A stretch of 64,000 bases of DNA from Methanosarcina sp. UBA293 (lineage in GTDB: Archaea > Halobacteriota > Methanosarcinia > Methanosarcinales > Methanosarcinaceae): NCBI GenBank assembly GCA_002499445.1, contig DALS01000055.1, forward strand, positions 91,922-155,921, read 5' to 3'. The notes under the pieces are model-generated. The model was not told the DNA's origin. It searched no databases and saw only the letters and a program-made list of their open reading frames with translations. A program made the position numbers and the translations under genes. Shown here piece by piece: positions 7,930 to 16,576 of the stretch; within the stretch, counting starts at the first letter, position 1, and the number at the start of each line of letters is the position of its first letter.

Positions 7930-9426
7930 TCAGTCAGTTCGAAAATCTCTAATTATCTTTTTTATCTGTGTATCAGTTTTCAAAATATATAGATAATAAA
8001 TCCCGGTAATCAAGCCGGAGAAAATAACAAGCAGAATTTGATTTATTCCTGCGGTTTTGAGGGCTACAAGAATAACTCCTGCAGGAACGAAAATAATAAA
8101 ATTAGAGAATATGATTTGCAGGGCTCTTGAAGCTTTTACTCCAGAATAAGACATCATCTTCAGGCAAAGGTAGCCGTATACTAGAATTCCTGAGATTGAG
8201 AAAAGCATAAGTGCGGTACGTGCGCTCCCGAGCAGGCCGCCGATTATAAGAGAAAGAAGACGGGTTATCAAGTTGAAAAAATTGTAGTGAAAACCGAAGT
8301 GAGGTTTTTCGACTATTACATATATAGTAGTTAATGGAGAGGAAATAAACCATATAAATGCCCAGAGACTCAGAATCTGAGCGTAAACACCTGCTTCTGC
8401 CCATGCTTTTCCGAATATAACTGTAAAAACGTCGCCACCTACAATTGTCAGGATAAGTATCGGAAACATGCCTATAATCACAAGCATTCTGAAAACATTT
8501 TCAACAAGGATAGAAAGGGTGCCTTCAGAGTAAGCTCTTGATGCTCTCTGGAAAAATACCTGTGAAATTGAACCTCCAATGAAACTCATCGGCAATTGCA
8601 AAAGACGAAAGCCAAGGGAATAAAAACCTACTACTGCAGGTGTGAAGAAGGCTGAAAGAAGGAAAGCAGGGAGTTGCCAGGAGACAGAATTCATAAGGGC
8701 AGCCCAGGTATCAATGAGCGAAAACTTGCGGTACTTCTTAAATCCTTCATAGACTTTTTTCCAGCTAAGGCTTTTCATAATTAATTTCCTATCATCTCTC
8801 CAGATCTGTCCTCCAAGCACAAACGTTGAAATTGACTGGCCGGCAAGGCTTCCAGCTATTAATCCACCAGCACCGATCCTTTCTGTAAATCCCAAGCCGA
8901 TCTGTGTTGTAGTAGCCGAGACCGAACTGAAAACTCTTGAGAGAGAAAGTCTTTTGAAAAGTTTTGTTCTTGTATTCCAATTATTCAGGGCAAGAAAAGC
9001 CCCATTTACAAAAATAAATGGAGGTACAAGCCAGAGATAGTCTCCTATCTGCTGAGAATTCAAAAGAGTAACTATAGGCTCTTTAAGATACCATATAGCT
9101 GGAAAGGTTAACCCACTTACAAACAACACTGCCAGAAAACTTAGCCCTAATAAATTTACAGCGTCTTCATCCGATTCTGGCAGCATTATAGAATATTCAT
9201 ACCTCATACATGCAATGACACTTATAATGCTAGTAATAGAAATGTACAGAGCCCAGATCCCGAAATCTTCAGGCCCATACAGGCGAGTCAATACAGGAGC
9301 AGATAGAATTGTAAGGATTTGAGCAAAAGTTGTCCCGCCTGCAAGAGTTAGCACGTCGGATGCAAAACTTTTCTTCTTGCTGTTATCAGGTAGTTTCTCT
9401 GCTACATCTGCTGTTGTATCGTCCAT
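7930..9426 (-). CDS. Wzx-like polysaccharide flippase 1
   Basis: This 498-residue protein has about 12-14 predicted TM helices in the MATE/MVF pattern of PST-family exporters (PF01943/PF13440). The N-terminal phrase LAGGTTFAQILTILSAPVLTRLYGPEDFG is characteristic of the family. It probably flips lipid-linked oligosaccharide across the membrane. It is the closest of the two other flippases to the one at 43444, sharing the TRLYGPEDFG / TRIYSPDDLG start and the SxQLPAFLLSxFF / SPQVPTFMLAHFY phrase. It lies downstream of the uronate-sugar operon on the same strand, 434 bases from the deacetylase, and may be transcribed separately. Confidence 0.9.
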   Translation of the reverse strand: MDDTTADVAEKLPDNSKKKSFASDVLTLAGGTTFAQILTILSAPVLTRLYGPEDFGIWALYISITSIISVIACMRYEYSIMLPESDEDAVNLLGLSFLAVLFVSGLTFPAIWYLKEPIVTLLNSQQIGDYLWLVPPFIFVNGAFLALNNWNTRTKLFKRLSLSRVFSSVSATTTQIGLGFTERIGAGGLIAGSLAGQSISTFVLGGQIWRDDRKLIMKSLSWKKVYEGFKKYRKFSLIDTWAALMNSVSWQLPAFLLSAFFTPAVVGFYSLGFRLLQLPMSFIGGSISQVFFQRASRAYSEGTLSILVENVFRMLVIIGMFPILILTIVGGDVFTVIFGKAWAEAGVYAQILSLWAFIWFISSPLTTIYVIVEKPHFGFHYNFFNLITRLLSLIIGGLLGSARTALMLFSISGILVYGYLCLKMMSYSGVKASRALQIIFSNFIIFVPAGVILVALKTAGINQILLVIFSGLITGIYYLYILKTDTQIKKIIRDFRTD

Positions 9427-9860
9427 GTCTAGTACCTTAAATAAAGTTTCCTTTAGAGCTAAGCTCTACCTATTCCTGAATTTTCATGTGCTGTTTTCAT
9501 CTTTGAAAATACGATTCCATGGGTACAATATTCTCAAGCTGATCTCGGATATCTCACTTTTCCCCTCTAAGCCCCCCTTATAATAAACCTTCAGAAATAA
9601 ATCTGTCGGCTTTGTTAATTAAAAAAATTTCGTTTACATATACTGAATCGGCTTAATCTTTATCAGGCAGGTTGTGAAACTGAGTAAAAAAGTATATTTG
9701 TCTAACTTTATCTAGCTTAATCTAACCTGTCAATGACATTGACTAGTATATTTTAGTTGAATGATATTGTTTTGGTGTTTTAATTGTTTTATATATCAGA
9801 AGGACTTGATTCCTCTTGTACTTCTTATAATTGCCAGTCAAATAATCCGGAATGGATACT
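9427..9860. other. Intergenic gap, nothing recognised
   Basis: AT-rich spacer between the flippase start and the deacetylase stop. No conserved frame or clear repeat was seen. It may hold the flippase promoter. Confidence 0.5.
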
Positions 9861-10970
9861 TTAATGTCTCGGTTCGACGTAGGTAGACCACCAGTTATAT
9901 ATTTCCTCTCCGCTTGCAATCCATGCATTTTTGCTGGAGACATATTTAAGGAATTTTTCGTAATATTTAAGGCTCTCTCCATTAATGCTTGTATTATTAT
10001 GCCACAAGATTGTGATTACGCCATCACACTGCTCAACTTTATCAATAAGGTTTTTTACGAGCTCCCACGCATTTTTAATGTCAAGCCTCATATAACTTTT
10101 TAGCAAAGTTCGGTCCATAATTATCAGGGGGAGTTCAAGGATATCAATTTGTTTTCCAGTGTTTATATTGTAAGGCCTAAAAGGATGGCACATCCCGTTT
10201 CTAAAGCCTGCGCAGTCGGCATACCCGAACGTAGTATCATACTTAAAATTTGCTTTGCTCAACAGCTCCCATGTATCCGGCACTTTAAACCTTAAAAAAT
10301 GATTTCTGTATCCTATAATTTGCTTGCCAAGAACTTTTTCAAGCCTCTGTTTTTTTTCCATTATGTCCTTGAGGTTCTTGTAAGATTCATGTCCTCCATG
10401 AAGCCCAACTTCCCACCCATGGGTAAATATAAACTTTAATTCGGCTTCGAGATCCTCTATTTCATAATTGAAGTCTTTCTCTCCAGGCCTCAAGGCTAGA
10501 AAATAAAAGCTGGATTTTGCATTGTATTTTGCCTCCAGCTCCATTATTTCTCTAAAATTCCAGCAAGGGTTCCATTTCTTATTAATTCTGGAAAAAGGAG
10601 TCTTCAGAGCATCTGTTAAATTCCCTTTAGCAACTGCTTTGGCAGCCCCTATGAGTGGGTAAAGTTTCTCCGGGTATACTGCATCAACATCATGAGTAAG
10701 ACAAACCGCAAATTTTTTTCCATCTGGATATTCAGGACGTAAACCGTTTTCTATCAGAAATCTGGAAACACTAGGGTCAAAAACATTTCTCTGACTACTT
10801 AAATAATAAGGGAACCTTTCGTACTGGTCAGAAAAGGTTAAACTATATTCTTCTTTTTTGGTAAATAGATTCCAGAGCTCCTCGTTTTGTTTTAGCTTTT
10901 CAATCATGTTTTCGACCCTTTTCCAGATTTGAATGATTGAGCTTTCTTTTGAGAGAAAGCTCATGTTCAC
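9861..10970 (-). CDS. NodB-like polysaccharide deacetylase, paralogue 1
   Basis: The longest frame has 369 residues. It contains the NodB-superfamily features: LTHDVD at 91-96 (catalytic Asp94 and metal-site Asp96) and GLHGGHES with His191 and His194. The paralogues at 38897 and 47068 share the whole length, including the N-terminal (N/D)xxLWxLFTKKEEY phrase and DCAGFRNGMCHPF. Family members remove N-acetyl groups from polysaccharides. The substrate here is unknown. The GTG at 10970 overlaps the stop of the upstream dehydrogenase, suggesting coupling. However, the paralogues begin near residue 22 (MIEKLKQNEELW), so the ATG at 10907 is a serious alternative. No signal peptide is seen, so it probably acts on lipid-linked precursors in the cytoplasm. 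Confidence 0.85.
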   Translation of the reverse strand: MNMSFLSKESSIIQIWKRVENMIEKLKQNEELWNLFTKKEEYSLTFSDQYERFPYYLSSQRNVFDPSVSRFLIENGLRPEYPDGKKFAVCLTHDVDAVYPEKLYPLIGAAKAVAKGNLTDALKTPFSRINKKWNPCWNFREIMELEAKYNAKSSFYFLALRPGEKDFNYEIEDLEAELKFIFTHGWEVGLHGGHESYKNLKDIMEKKQRLEKVLGKQIIGYRNHFLRFKVPDTWELLSKANFKYDTTFGYADCAGFRNGMCHPFRPYNINTGKQIDILELPLIIMDRTLLKSYMRLDIKNAWELVKNLIDKVEQCDGVITILWHNNTSINGESLKYYEKFLKYVSSKNAWIASGEEIYNWWSTYVEPRH

Positions 10971-12394
10971 ACTATTACATGTTCGTTTTTATCTCCCCTT
11001 CCTATTCCTTTATAGATAAATCCCTTGCCAATAAATTCCTCTGGCTCAACTACATTTCTTCCGTCCACAATAACAGGATTTGCTTTACCTGTAACTTCCT
11101 TTAACCAATCAGCCTTTAAGTCAAGGTACGCACTATGCCCTGTAAGAACAACCGCAGCATCTGCATCTCTGATAACCTTCTCAAGATCATTAGAAATCTC
11201 AATTCCTGGATATTCTGCAACATAAGGATCATGCACTCTAACTGTCGCGCCTGCTTCCAGGCAGAGATCCCTGTAAGATTCTGAAGGGGTGTTCCTTGCA
11301 TCGTCCGAATCACGAATGAAAGCCCAGCCAAGCACTGCAATCTTTGAGCCTTTCATTTCCTTTCCAATTCTTTTAAGGGCTGCAGCAGTCAGGTTATACA
11401 TGTGAACAGGCATGAAGTCATTGACTTTTCTCGCAAGCACATAAATTGAATCTGCACCCTCAGGATAGTCAAGCTGTCCATTTCCTATCTTAACTCCTCT
11501 TTCCAGGTGGTATGTATCCTTGGTGAGGCAGTGCCCTCCAACACCTGCTCCTGGCCAGAGCACAGCTCTTGTAATTCCTTCTCCTTTTAGACTGTCTACT
11601 CCAGTCCTGACATCATATACGTTTATGTCCATGGCTTCACAGTAAAGGGCAAGCTGGTTGATTGCTGCGATCTGGAGATCCCGGAAAGTGTTCTCTGAAG
11701 TTTTCGTGACCTCTGCTGCAGTTGCACTCATAGGAATTACTTTTCCTACTGTCAATACAGGAGAGTAGAGCTCAACAGCCCGTCTGGTACTTGCTTCATT
11801 GATGCCACCTACGATCCTGTCATGTTCCCGAATATTCTTCAAAAGCCTGCCTACCATTACTCTTTCAGGGGCATGGGCGAGCGCAAAGTCTTCTCCTGCT
11901 TTGAGGCCTGACTCTTCTTCAAGAATCTGTTTTGCCATACCTTCGGTTGTTCCAGGGGTAATTGTGGACTCAAGAACTACGAGCATGCCTGGTCTCAGGT
12001 ATTTTCCTACGTTCCTTATGCCTTCAATGAGTGCGGAAAAGTCAGGTTCCAGGTCTTTGGGATTTGCAAAAGGAGTTTGGACTGCAAGCGTGACGGCATC
12101 AAGTTCGGAGATCCTTGAAAAATCGGAAGTGCACTCAAATTTGCCGGCTTTAACAACTTTGCCAATAAGGTCTTCTAAGCCAGGCTCTTCTCCTTTGAGA
12201 GGACTTTCTCCACGGTTGAGCATATCGATTTTGTAACTTGAACTTTTTGAATTGCGCTGGAAGCCTAAAACTTTACTAAAACAGGAGGCGTCTGCGAAAA
12301 GAACTGCTGAAGGAATACCGACGTAGCCCATTCCAAGTACTCCTATTTTTTTAATTTCGCCTCTTTCATTGAAAAGATTTTCTAATTTCTTCAT
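10967..12394 (-). CDS. wecC: UDP-N-acetyl-hexosamine 6-dehydrogenase (WecC/WbpA type)
   Basis: The product has about 475 residues from the ATG at 12394, chosen for its GAGGAG ribosome site; a GTG three codons upstream is also open. It has the Rossmann motif GVLGMGYVG near the N-terminus and the catalytic cysteine in GAGVGGHCLTKD (Cys292 counting from the GTG). A C-terminal UDP-binding domain ends in GKGFIYKGIGRG. It belongs to the UDP-GlcNAc/UDP-ManNAc dehydrogenase subgroup, unlike the UDP-glucose type at 35428. It oxidises C6 twice with NAD to give a uronic acid. It sits downstream of a 3-dehydrogenase, an aminotransferase and an acyltransferase on the same strand, which favours UDP-GlcNAc as substrate (WbpA role). 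The substrate call is inference. Confidence 0.85.
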   Translation of the reverse strand: MKKLENLFNERGEIKKIGVLGMGYVGIPSAVLFADASCFSKVLGFQRNSKSSSYKIDMLNRGESPLKGEEPGLEDLIGKVVKAGKFECTSDFSRISELDAVTLAVQTPFANPKDLEPDFSALIEGIRNVGKYLRPGMLVVLESTITPGTTEGMAKQILEEESGLKAGEDFALAHAPERVMVGRLLKNIREHDRIVGGINEASTRRAVELYSPVLTVGKVIPMSATAAEVTKTSENTFRDLQIAAINQLALYCEAMDINVYDVRTGVDSLKGEGITRAVLWPGAGVGGHCLTKDTYHLERGVKIGNGQLDYPEGADSIYVLARKVNDFMPVHMYNLTAAALKRIGKEMKGSKIAVLGWAFIRDSDDARNTPSESYRDLCLEAGATVRVHDPYVAEYPGIEISNDLEKVIRDADAAVVLTGHSAYLDLKADWLKEVTGKANPVIVDGRNVVEPEEFIGKGFIYKGIGRGDKNEHVIV

Positions 12395-12500
12395 ACTCCT
12401 CACTTCGTATACTACTTTTAAATATGTTTCAAATCTTTCCTATCTCAAAAGTCTTCAGATTTTACTCCTTCAAAGTTTATTTCTTCAGAGTTGTTTCGGC

Positions 12501-13439
12501 TTATCTCTCTACTTCAATTAGTCTTCCTTCCTCGTAGGATCTTATGGCTGCCATTGCCACTTCAAGGGCATGTTTTCCGTCTTCTCCGCAGGGGTTAGGG
12601 GTTTTACCAGCTGTGACACAATCTATGAAATAGACAAGTTCATTTTTCAGGGGCTCGCTCTGTTCTATTTTGGCTTTTCTTATCCATTTATTATCGTGTA
12701 GCTGTACTGTCTGTTTAATGTAATCTAGATAAGCAACACCCTTAACTCCAATTGCTGTCAGCTGCCTTACCTTATGTGGAGTCAGCCAGTTCGTCTCCAC
12801 AACTCCTGCAAAATTATGATTCATGCGCAGGATAATTGAGGCATGATCTTCAAATGAGTGAATATCTGCACCTGCAACGGCAAAAACACTATTTATTCTC
12901 TTGCCGTAAAGATATGATATCACATCTATATCATGGACCCCAATATCTAGGATCACTCCCACATCCCTAATCCTTGGGTTATAGGGCCCGACTCGTTTGG
13001 TTGAGATTGAGACTATCTTCCCCAGAGCGCCTGAATCTATAATCTCTTTGAGTTTTATTACTGCGGGATTAAAGCGCTCAATATGCCCAACCATAAGGAT
13101 TTTTCCCGCCTTTTTTGCAGCTGCTATCATCATGTCAGCATTTTCAGTTGTGTCTGCAATCGGTTTTTCTACAAGGACATGTACTTCTGCATCAAGAGCA
13201 TCAAGTACAACCTGCTTATGCAGCTTGGTAGGCACAACTACACTTACCGCATCAAGCCCTTCAGCAAGCATTTTCTTATAATCTGTAAAGGCTTTTGTCT
13301 TAAACTGTGTAGCCATTGCTTCAACACGTTTCTTGTCTATATCTGAAATTCCAACGAGCTCCACGCCATCCATTTCACTGTAAATTCTCACGTGGTTCTG
13401 CCCCATGGCACCTGTACCTATTACTCCTATTCTAATCAA
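12501..13439 (-). CDS. Gfo/Idh/MocA dehydrogenase, likely UDP-sugar 3-dehydrogenase (WbpB/GnnA type)
   Basis: The TTG at 13439 is preferred because AGGAAGTGAG, close to the ideal archaeal ribosome site, sits just upstream. A GTG three codons earlier lies inside that site. The 312-residue protein has the Rossmann start IRIGVIGTGAMGQNH, the EKP motif (VLVEKPIADT) and the VGHIERFNPAV and DIGVHDID motifs. This is the family layout for UDP-N-acetylglucosamine(uronate) 3-dehydrogenases. It would produce the 3-keto sugar used by the DegT aminotransferase immediately upstream (47 bases apart). Family certainty is high. The exact substrate is inferred from the operon. Confidence 0.88.
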   Translation of the reverse strand: MIRIGVIGTGAMGQNHVRIYSEMDGVELVGISDIDKKRVEAMATQFKTKAFTDYKKMLAEGLDAVSVVVPTKLHKQVVLDALDAEVHVLVEKPIADTTENADMMIAAAKKAGKILMVGHIERFNPAVIKLKEIIDSGALGKIVSISTKRVGPYNPRIRDVGVILDIGVHDIDVISYLYGKRINSVFAVAGADIHSFEDHASIILRMNHNFAGVVETNWLTPHKVRQLTAIGVKGVAYLDYIKQTVQLHDNKWIRKAKIEQSEPLKNELVYFIDCVTAGKTPNPCGEDGKHALEVAMAAIRSYEEGRLIEVER

Positions 13440-13485
13440 AAATCTCACTTCCTGATTCTACGAATGCAATGGCTGAAAAAACCAC

Positions 13486-14568
13486 TCAATCCCTTAAATA
13501 AAATTCTCTAGTCGCCTTGACTATTTCCTGCAAGTCGTCGCTTGATAATGTGGGATGTATAGGGAGAGAAAGAACCTCTTCTGCTGCTTTTTCTGAGACC
13601 GGCAGGAAATCTCTGTATTCAAGTTCCCTGTAAATGGGTTGCTTGTGAATGGGTATAGGATAGTATACTCCTGTCCCTATTTCTTTTTCTTTCAGAAAAG
13701 CTGCCAGTTGATCCCTTTTTTCTGCTCTGACCGTGTACTGGTGGAACACGTGAGTGCAATTAGTTTTTGTAACGGGAGACACAATTCCGGCTATCCCTTT
13801 TAACCCTGCTGAGAGGATTTCTGCGTTTTTCTGTCTGGCAGCGGTAAATCTGTCTAGCTTCCCGAGTTGTACAAGCCCAATTACAGCTGCAATATCAGTC
13901 ATTCGCAGATTAAAACCCAGTATTTCATGCATGTAGCGGACTTTTGAGCCGTGAGCCCGGATCATTTTTGCCTTCTCTGCAATTTCTTTGTCATCTGTAG
14001 TGAGCATTCCGCCTTCGCTGGTTGTCATATTTTTAGTCGGGTAGAAGCTGAATGCTCCTGTTCCAAAACTGCCCACTTTTTTTCCAAGGCATTCTGCGCC
14101 ATGGGACTGACAGGCATCCTCAATTACAATAAGATTATTATCATCTGCAATTTCCATTATCGCTTTCATGTCTGCAGAGTGTCCGTAGAGGTGAACAGGC
14201 ATAATAGCTCTGGTTTTTGGAGTGATTTTCTCCTGAATTCTTTCAGGATCTATATTATATGTATCTGATTCAATATCTGCAAAAACAGGTTTTGCCCCGG
14301 TGTAAAGGATACTGTTTGCTGTTGCAATGAAGCTAAAGGGACTTGTAATCACTTCGTCTCCTTTTCCTATGCCATGGGCAAGAAGCGCAATGTGCAGGGC
14401 TGCAGTACCGGAGCTCACAGCAGCTGCATACTCACAGCCAGTGTATTCAGAAAAAGCAAGCTCAAATTCTTCGACCTTCGGGCCCTGTGCGATCATGCCT
14501 GAACTCAGGACCTCTGTTACTGCATCAATCTCTTCCTTACCCAGCATGGGCTTGGCAATTGGGATCAT
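13486..14568 (-). CDS. DegT/DnrJ/EryC1/StrS sugar aminotransferase (WbpE-like)
   Basis: This 360-residue PLP enzyme has the SGTAALHIAL cofactor region, DACQSHGA (Asp151, binding the pyridine nitrogen) and Lys179 in FYPTKNMTTSEGG as the Schiff-base lysine. The length is typical. The family transfers an amino group from glutamate to a keto-sugar nucleotide. With the 3-dehydrogenase downstream and the hexapeptide acyltransferase upstream, the likely product is a UDP-3-amino sugar. The start ATG has GAGGT upstream. The distance to both neighbours is about 50-65 bases, consistent with one operon. Confidence 0.92.
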   Translation of the reverse strand: MIPIAKPMLGKEEIDAVTEVLSSGMIAQGPKVEEFELAFSEYTGCEYAAAVSSGTAALHIALLAHGIGKGDEVITSPFSFIATANSILYTGAKPVFADIESDTYNIDPERIQEKITPKTRAIMPVHLYGHSADMKAIMEIADDNNLIVIEDACQSHGAECLGKKVGSFGTGAFSFYPTKNMTTSEGGMLTTDDKEIAEKAKMIRAHGSKVRYMHEILGFNLRMTDIAAVIGLVQLGKLDRFTAARQKNAEILSAGLKGIAGIVSPVTKTNCTHVFHQYTVRAEKRDQLAAFLKEKEIGTGVYYPIPIHKQPIYRELEYRDFLPVSEKAAEEVLSLPIHPTLSSDDLQEIVKATREFYLRD

Positions 14569-14633
14569 TTTGGGACCTCTTTTTAATAATATCAGTAGAA
14601 CTAATTCAACTCAACCCTAATTTTCTATCAGGT

Positions 14634-15302
14634 TTATATTCTATTCAATTTCTTTAAGTCTTCTGGGAGCTCCTGAATTCTAGCAGGCGTCCCGACTGCA
14701 AGCTTCCATGCTGGCACATTTTTTGTTACAAGTGCTCCTCCTGCAACCAATGCCCCTTCCCCTATTTCAACATCTGGAAGCAGAGTTGCGTTTGCACCTA
14801 TAGATGCACCTTTTCTCAAAACTGGGCCCTTCAGTTCGTACTTTTTTCGAATAGGATATTTATCATTGGCTAGAACTGCGCAGGGACCGATGAATACATT
14901 GTCTTCGATAAGAACATTGGTTGGAATGTAAACATTGCCCTGAATGCTGACATTATTTCCTATTTTTACATTCCCATCTATAATCACATTGGTTCCAATA
15001 AGAACGTTGTTTCCAATTTCCGTATTTTCTCTAATCATTACGTTATGCCCGGTTTTGAAGTTTTTCCCGGTTTTTACGTTAGAAAATATCGTTGACCCAG
15101 CTCTTATAATCGATTCTGGACCTATGGTACATCCTGGGAATTCAAAGTCTTCAATTTCGATGTCATACTTTAATATTTCCATTAGAATCTTATGCTCTGG
15201 ATATCCTAAAAACACATTTTCCATTATTACCGTGTCTTTTCCAATTACAGAAGTACCGTATATCTTAGAAGAGTTATGAATTTTAAATTCAGTCGAGTTC
15301 AT
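14634..15302 (-). CDS. Hexapeptide-repeat acyltransferase (WbpD-like)
   Basis: The ATG at 15302 is chosen because GGGGGGA lies 4-10 bases upstream; a longer frame starts at 15341. The 222-residue protein is a left-handed beta-helix. It has many hexapeptide turns such as IGNNVLIGTNVIIDGNV (about 90-150), then the AVLANDK region and a C-terminal GEGALVAGGALVTKNVPAWKLAVGTP. This matches the WbpD/sugar N-acetyltransferase group. It is the first gene of the minus-strand uronate-sugar operon and would N-acetylate the 3-amino group made by the DegT enzyme. An unusual feature is the 50-residue head before the repeats. The acyl donor and substrate are inferred. Confidence 0.85.
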   Translation of the reverse strand: MNSTEFKIHNSSKIYGTSVIGKDTVIMENVFLGYPEHKILMEILKYDIEIEDFEFPGCTIGPESIIRAGSTIFSNVKTGKNFKTGHNVMIRENTEIGNNVLIGTNVIIDGNVKIGNNVSIQGNVYIPTNVLIEDNVFIGPCAVLANDKYPIRKKYELKGPVLRKGASIGANATLLPDVEIGEGALVAGGALVTKNVPAWKLAVGTPARIQELPEDLKKLNRI

Positions 15303-16007
15303 TGTTCCCCCCATTTTCTGGTTTTTTATTTGACCAAGCAAACTTTCCGCTGGAACGTAAGATATCTATTTGCTTTCGTGGAAATTTTGCAAAGTTTTTG
15401 TTTTTCATGTTTCCAATTGTCGGGCTAATTCAAATTTTCAGGGCAAACTCTAAGGGCGATCGTAATTGCCTTTTGGGATATTCAGTCCCATTCTTTTTCA
15501 CGACTGTTTTAATTTTTTAGTTGAATATACTTTGTAATTATTTAAGTTATTTGGTTTTTAATTTCGTTACCCCTTTTCTCGTCTTTCTCGTTAGTTCTTC
15601 GATTTATATTTTTCTTTTTTGTATTCAAATTATTTCAATATTTTAAACTGTTATGTAATATTATTTTTATGTCAAAAGCTTGAGTAATTTGAAATTCTTT
15701 AAAATTTCTATTGTTTGTCACTGGAGACTACTTCTCGATTAAATAAGTATTTTGTAAAATCTGATAAATCCGCATAAATAGATTAAGCTTATTTCTTCCT
15801 GTTTTTCCTTTCTGTAACTCTGATTTTTATCCTAACTTCATAATAAAGTGTTGCTATACTGAAAAAGCGTATGTGTTCAGAGGTAACCAAAGTTCTGGTT
15901 TGGTATTTTTCTTCCCGGAATTTATCATTGGTAAATTTATCATTGATATCAGGAGATTTTTTATATCATATCGCTTATCTGTCTCTCAAGTAAACTAATA
16001 AACTTAA
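15303..16007. other. AT-rich divergent intergenic region
   Basis: Contains the promoter of the minus-strand sugar operon and, near 15957-15967, a TTTTTTATATC TATA box for the plus-strand small protein. No conserved frame was seen. Confidence 0.5.
15957..15967 (+). promoter_or_regulatory. TATA box of the copy 2 small membrane protein
   Basis: The TTTTTTATATC TATA box lies about 60 bases before the putative ACG start at 16020. Its position would give a leader of about 30 bases, so the downstream frame is probably transcribed. Confidence 0.45.
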
Positions 16008-16019
16008 GGGGTTCTAACT

Positions 16020-16268
16020 ACGCTCACAAGTTCAACTATATCTAATCCAATATCTGCAGGTGCGTTCTCCGCGACCGTAATACCTGGAATTCCTGACGGC
16101 GCATCTGTGGCAACGGCAGTCTTACTTCTACTACTTTTGTTCAGGTACTTTCTTCCGGGGTCAAAACACTGGGAAAACGCTGTCAAAGCTTCTTTAAATA
16201 TGGGAATTATTCCATTGCTGTTTTCTTTTGGTGCAGTTATTCTTTTCAAGGTTGTTGCTCTATTTTAA
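16020..16268 (+). CDS. Small two-TM membrane protein, copy 2 of 3, with no canonical start
   Basis: The frame is open from the TAA at 16005 to the TAA at 16266-16268. Its product matches the other two copies: VIPGIPDGASVATAVLLLLL aligns with VTTPGLPQYGASVVVGLIAL, and SLNMGIIPLLFSFGAVILFK with SFNLVILPLLLCFAGIVFFK. No ATG, GTG or TTG exists before the GTG at 16107, which would cut off the first helix. AAGGGG at 16006-16011 is a good ribosome site, and the codon 8 bases on is ACG (16020), giving xLTSSTISNP. One T-to-C change from ATG would explain this. The gene is therefore either started at ACG or is a recent start-loss pseudogene. Confidence 0.65.
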   Translation, partial: TLTSSTISNPISAGAFSATVIPGIPDGASVATAVLLLLLLFRYFLPGSKHWENAVKASLNMGIIPLLFSFGAVILFKVVALF

Positions 16269-16317
16269 TGATTTTAGAGGACTGCACTTCTAATCTCATC
16301 TACCGAGTTCTACAAAC

Positions 16318-16500
16318 TTTTTCAAAAAAATGCTTGACCACAAACTTTTTCAAAAAAAGTTTGATCAAAAACCCCGGCAGCGGCATGATCACAACCTTTT
16401 TCAAAAGAGGCTTGACCGAAAATTCCTGCTTGATCTAAAACCCTGGCAGCGGCGTGATCAACCGGCGCAACGGTTGCGGTGCAGCGGTTGCAGGATAGCT
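16318..16500. repeat. GC-richer intergenic repeat element
   Basis: A 30-bp unit bracketed by TGATC palindromes and containing GGCAGCGGC occurs at 16362-16391 and 16431-16460, 69 bases apart, with three CTTTTTCAAAA phrases between and before. The composition differs from the surrounding DNA. It resembles dispersed intergenic repeats rather than a gene, although an 88-codon frame crosses it. Confidence 0.65.
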
Positions 16501-16576
16501 TTTGCTTTTGGCTTAAATCTCTTTGAACCCATCTTCTTTTCTTTATTTTCAGAATATTTTAGAGGAAGTGGAGAGT

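Noticed and set aside
16004..16249. 81-codon minus-strand frame
   Set aside because: Shadow of the plus-strand small membrane protein, which has clear paralogues.
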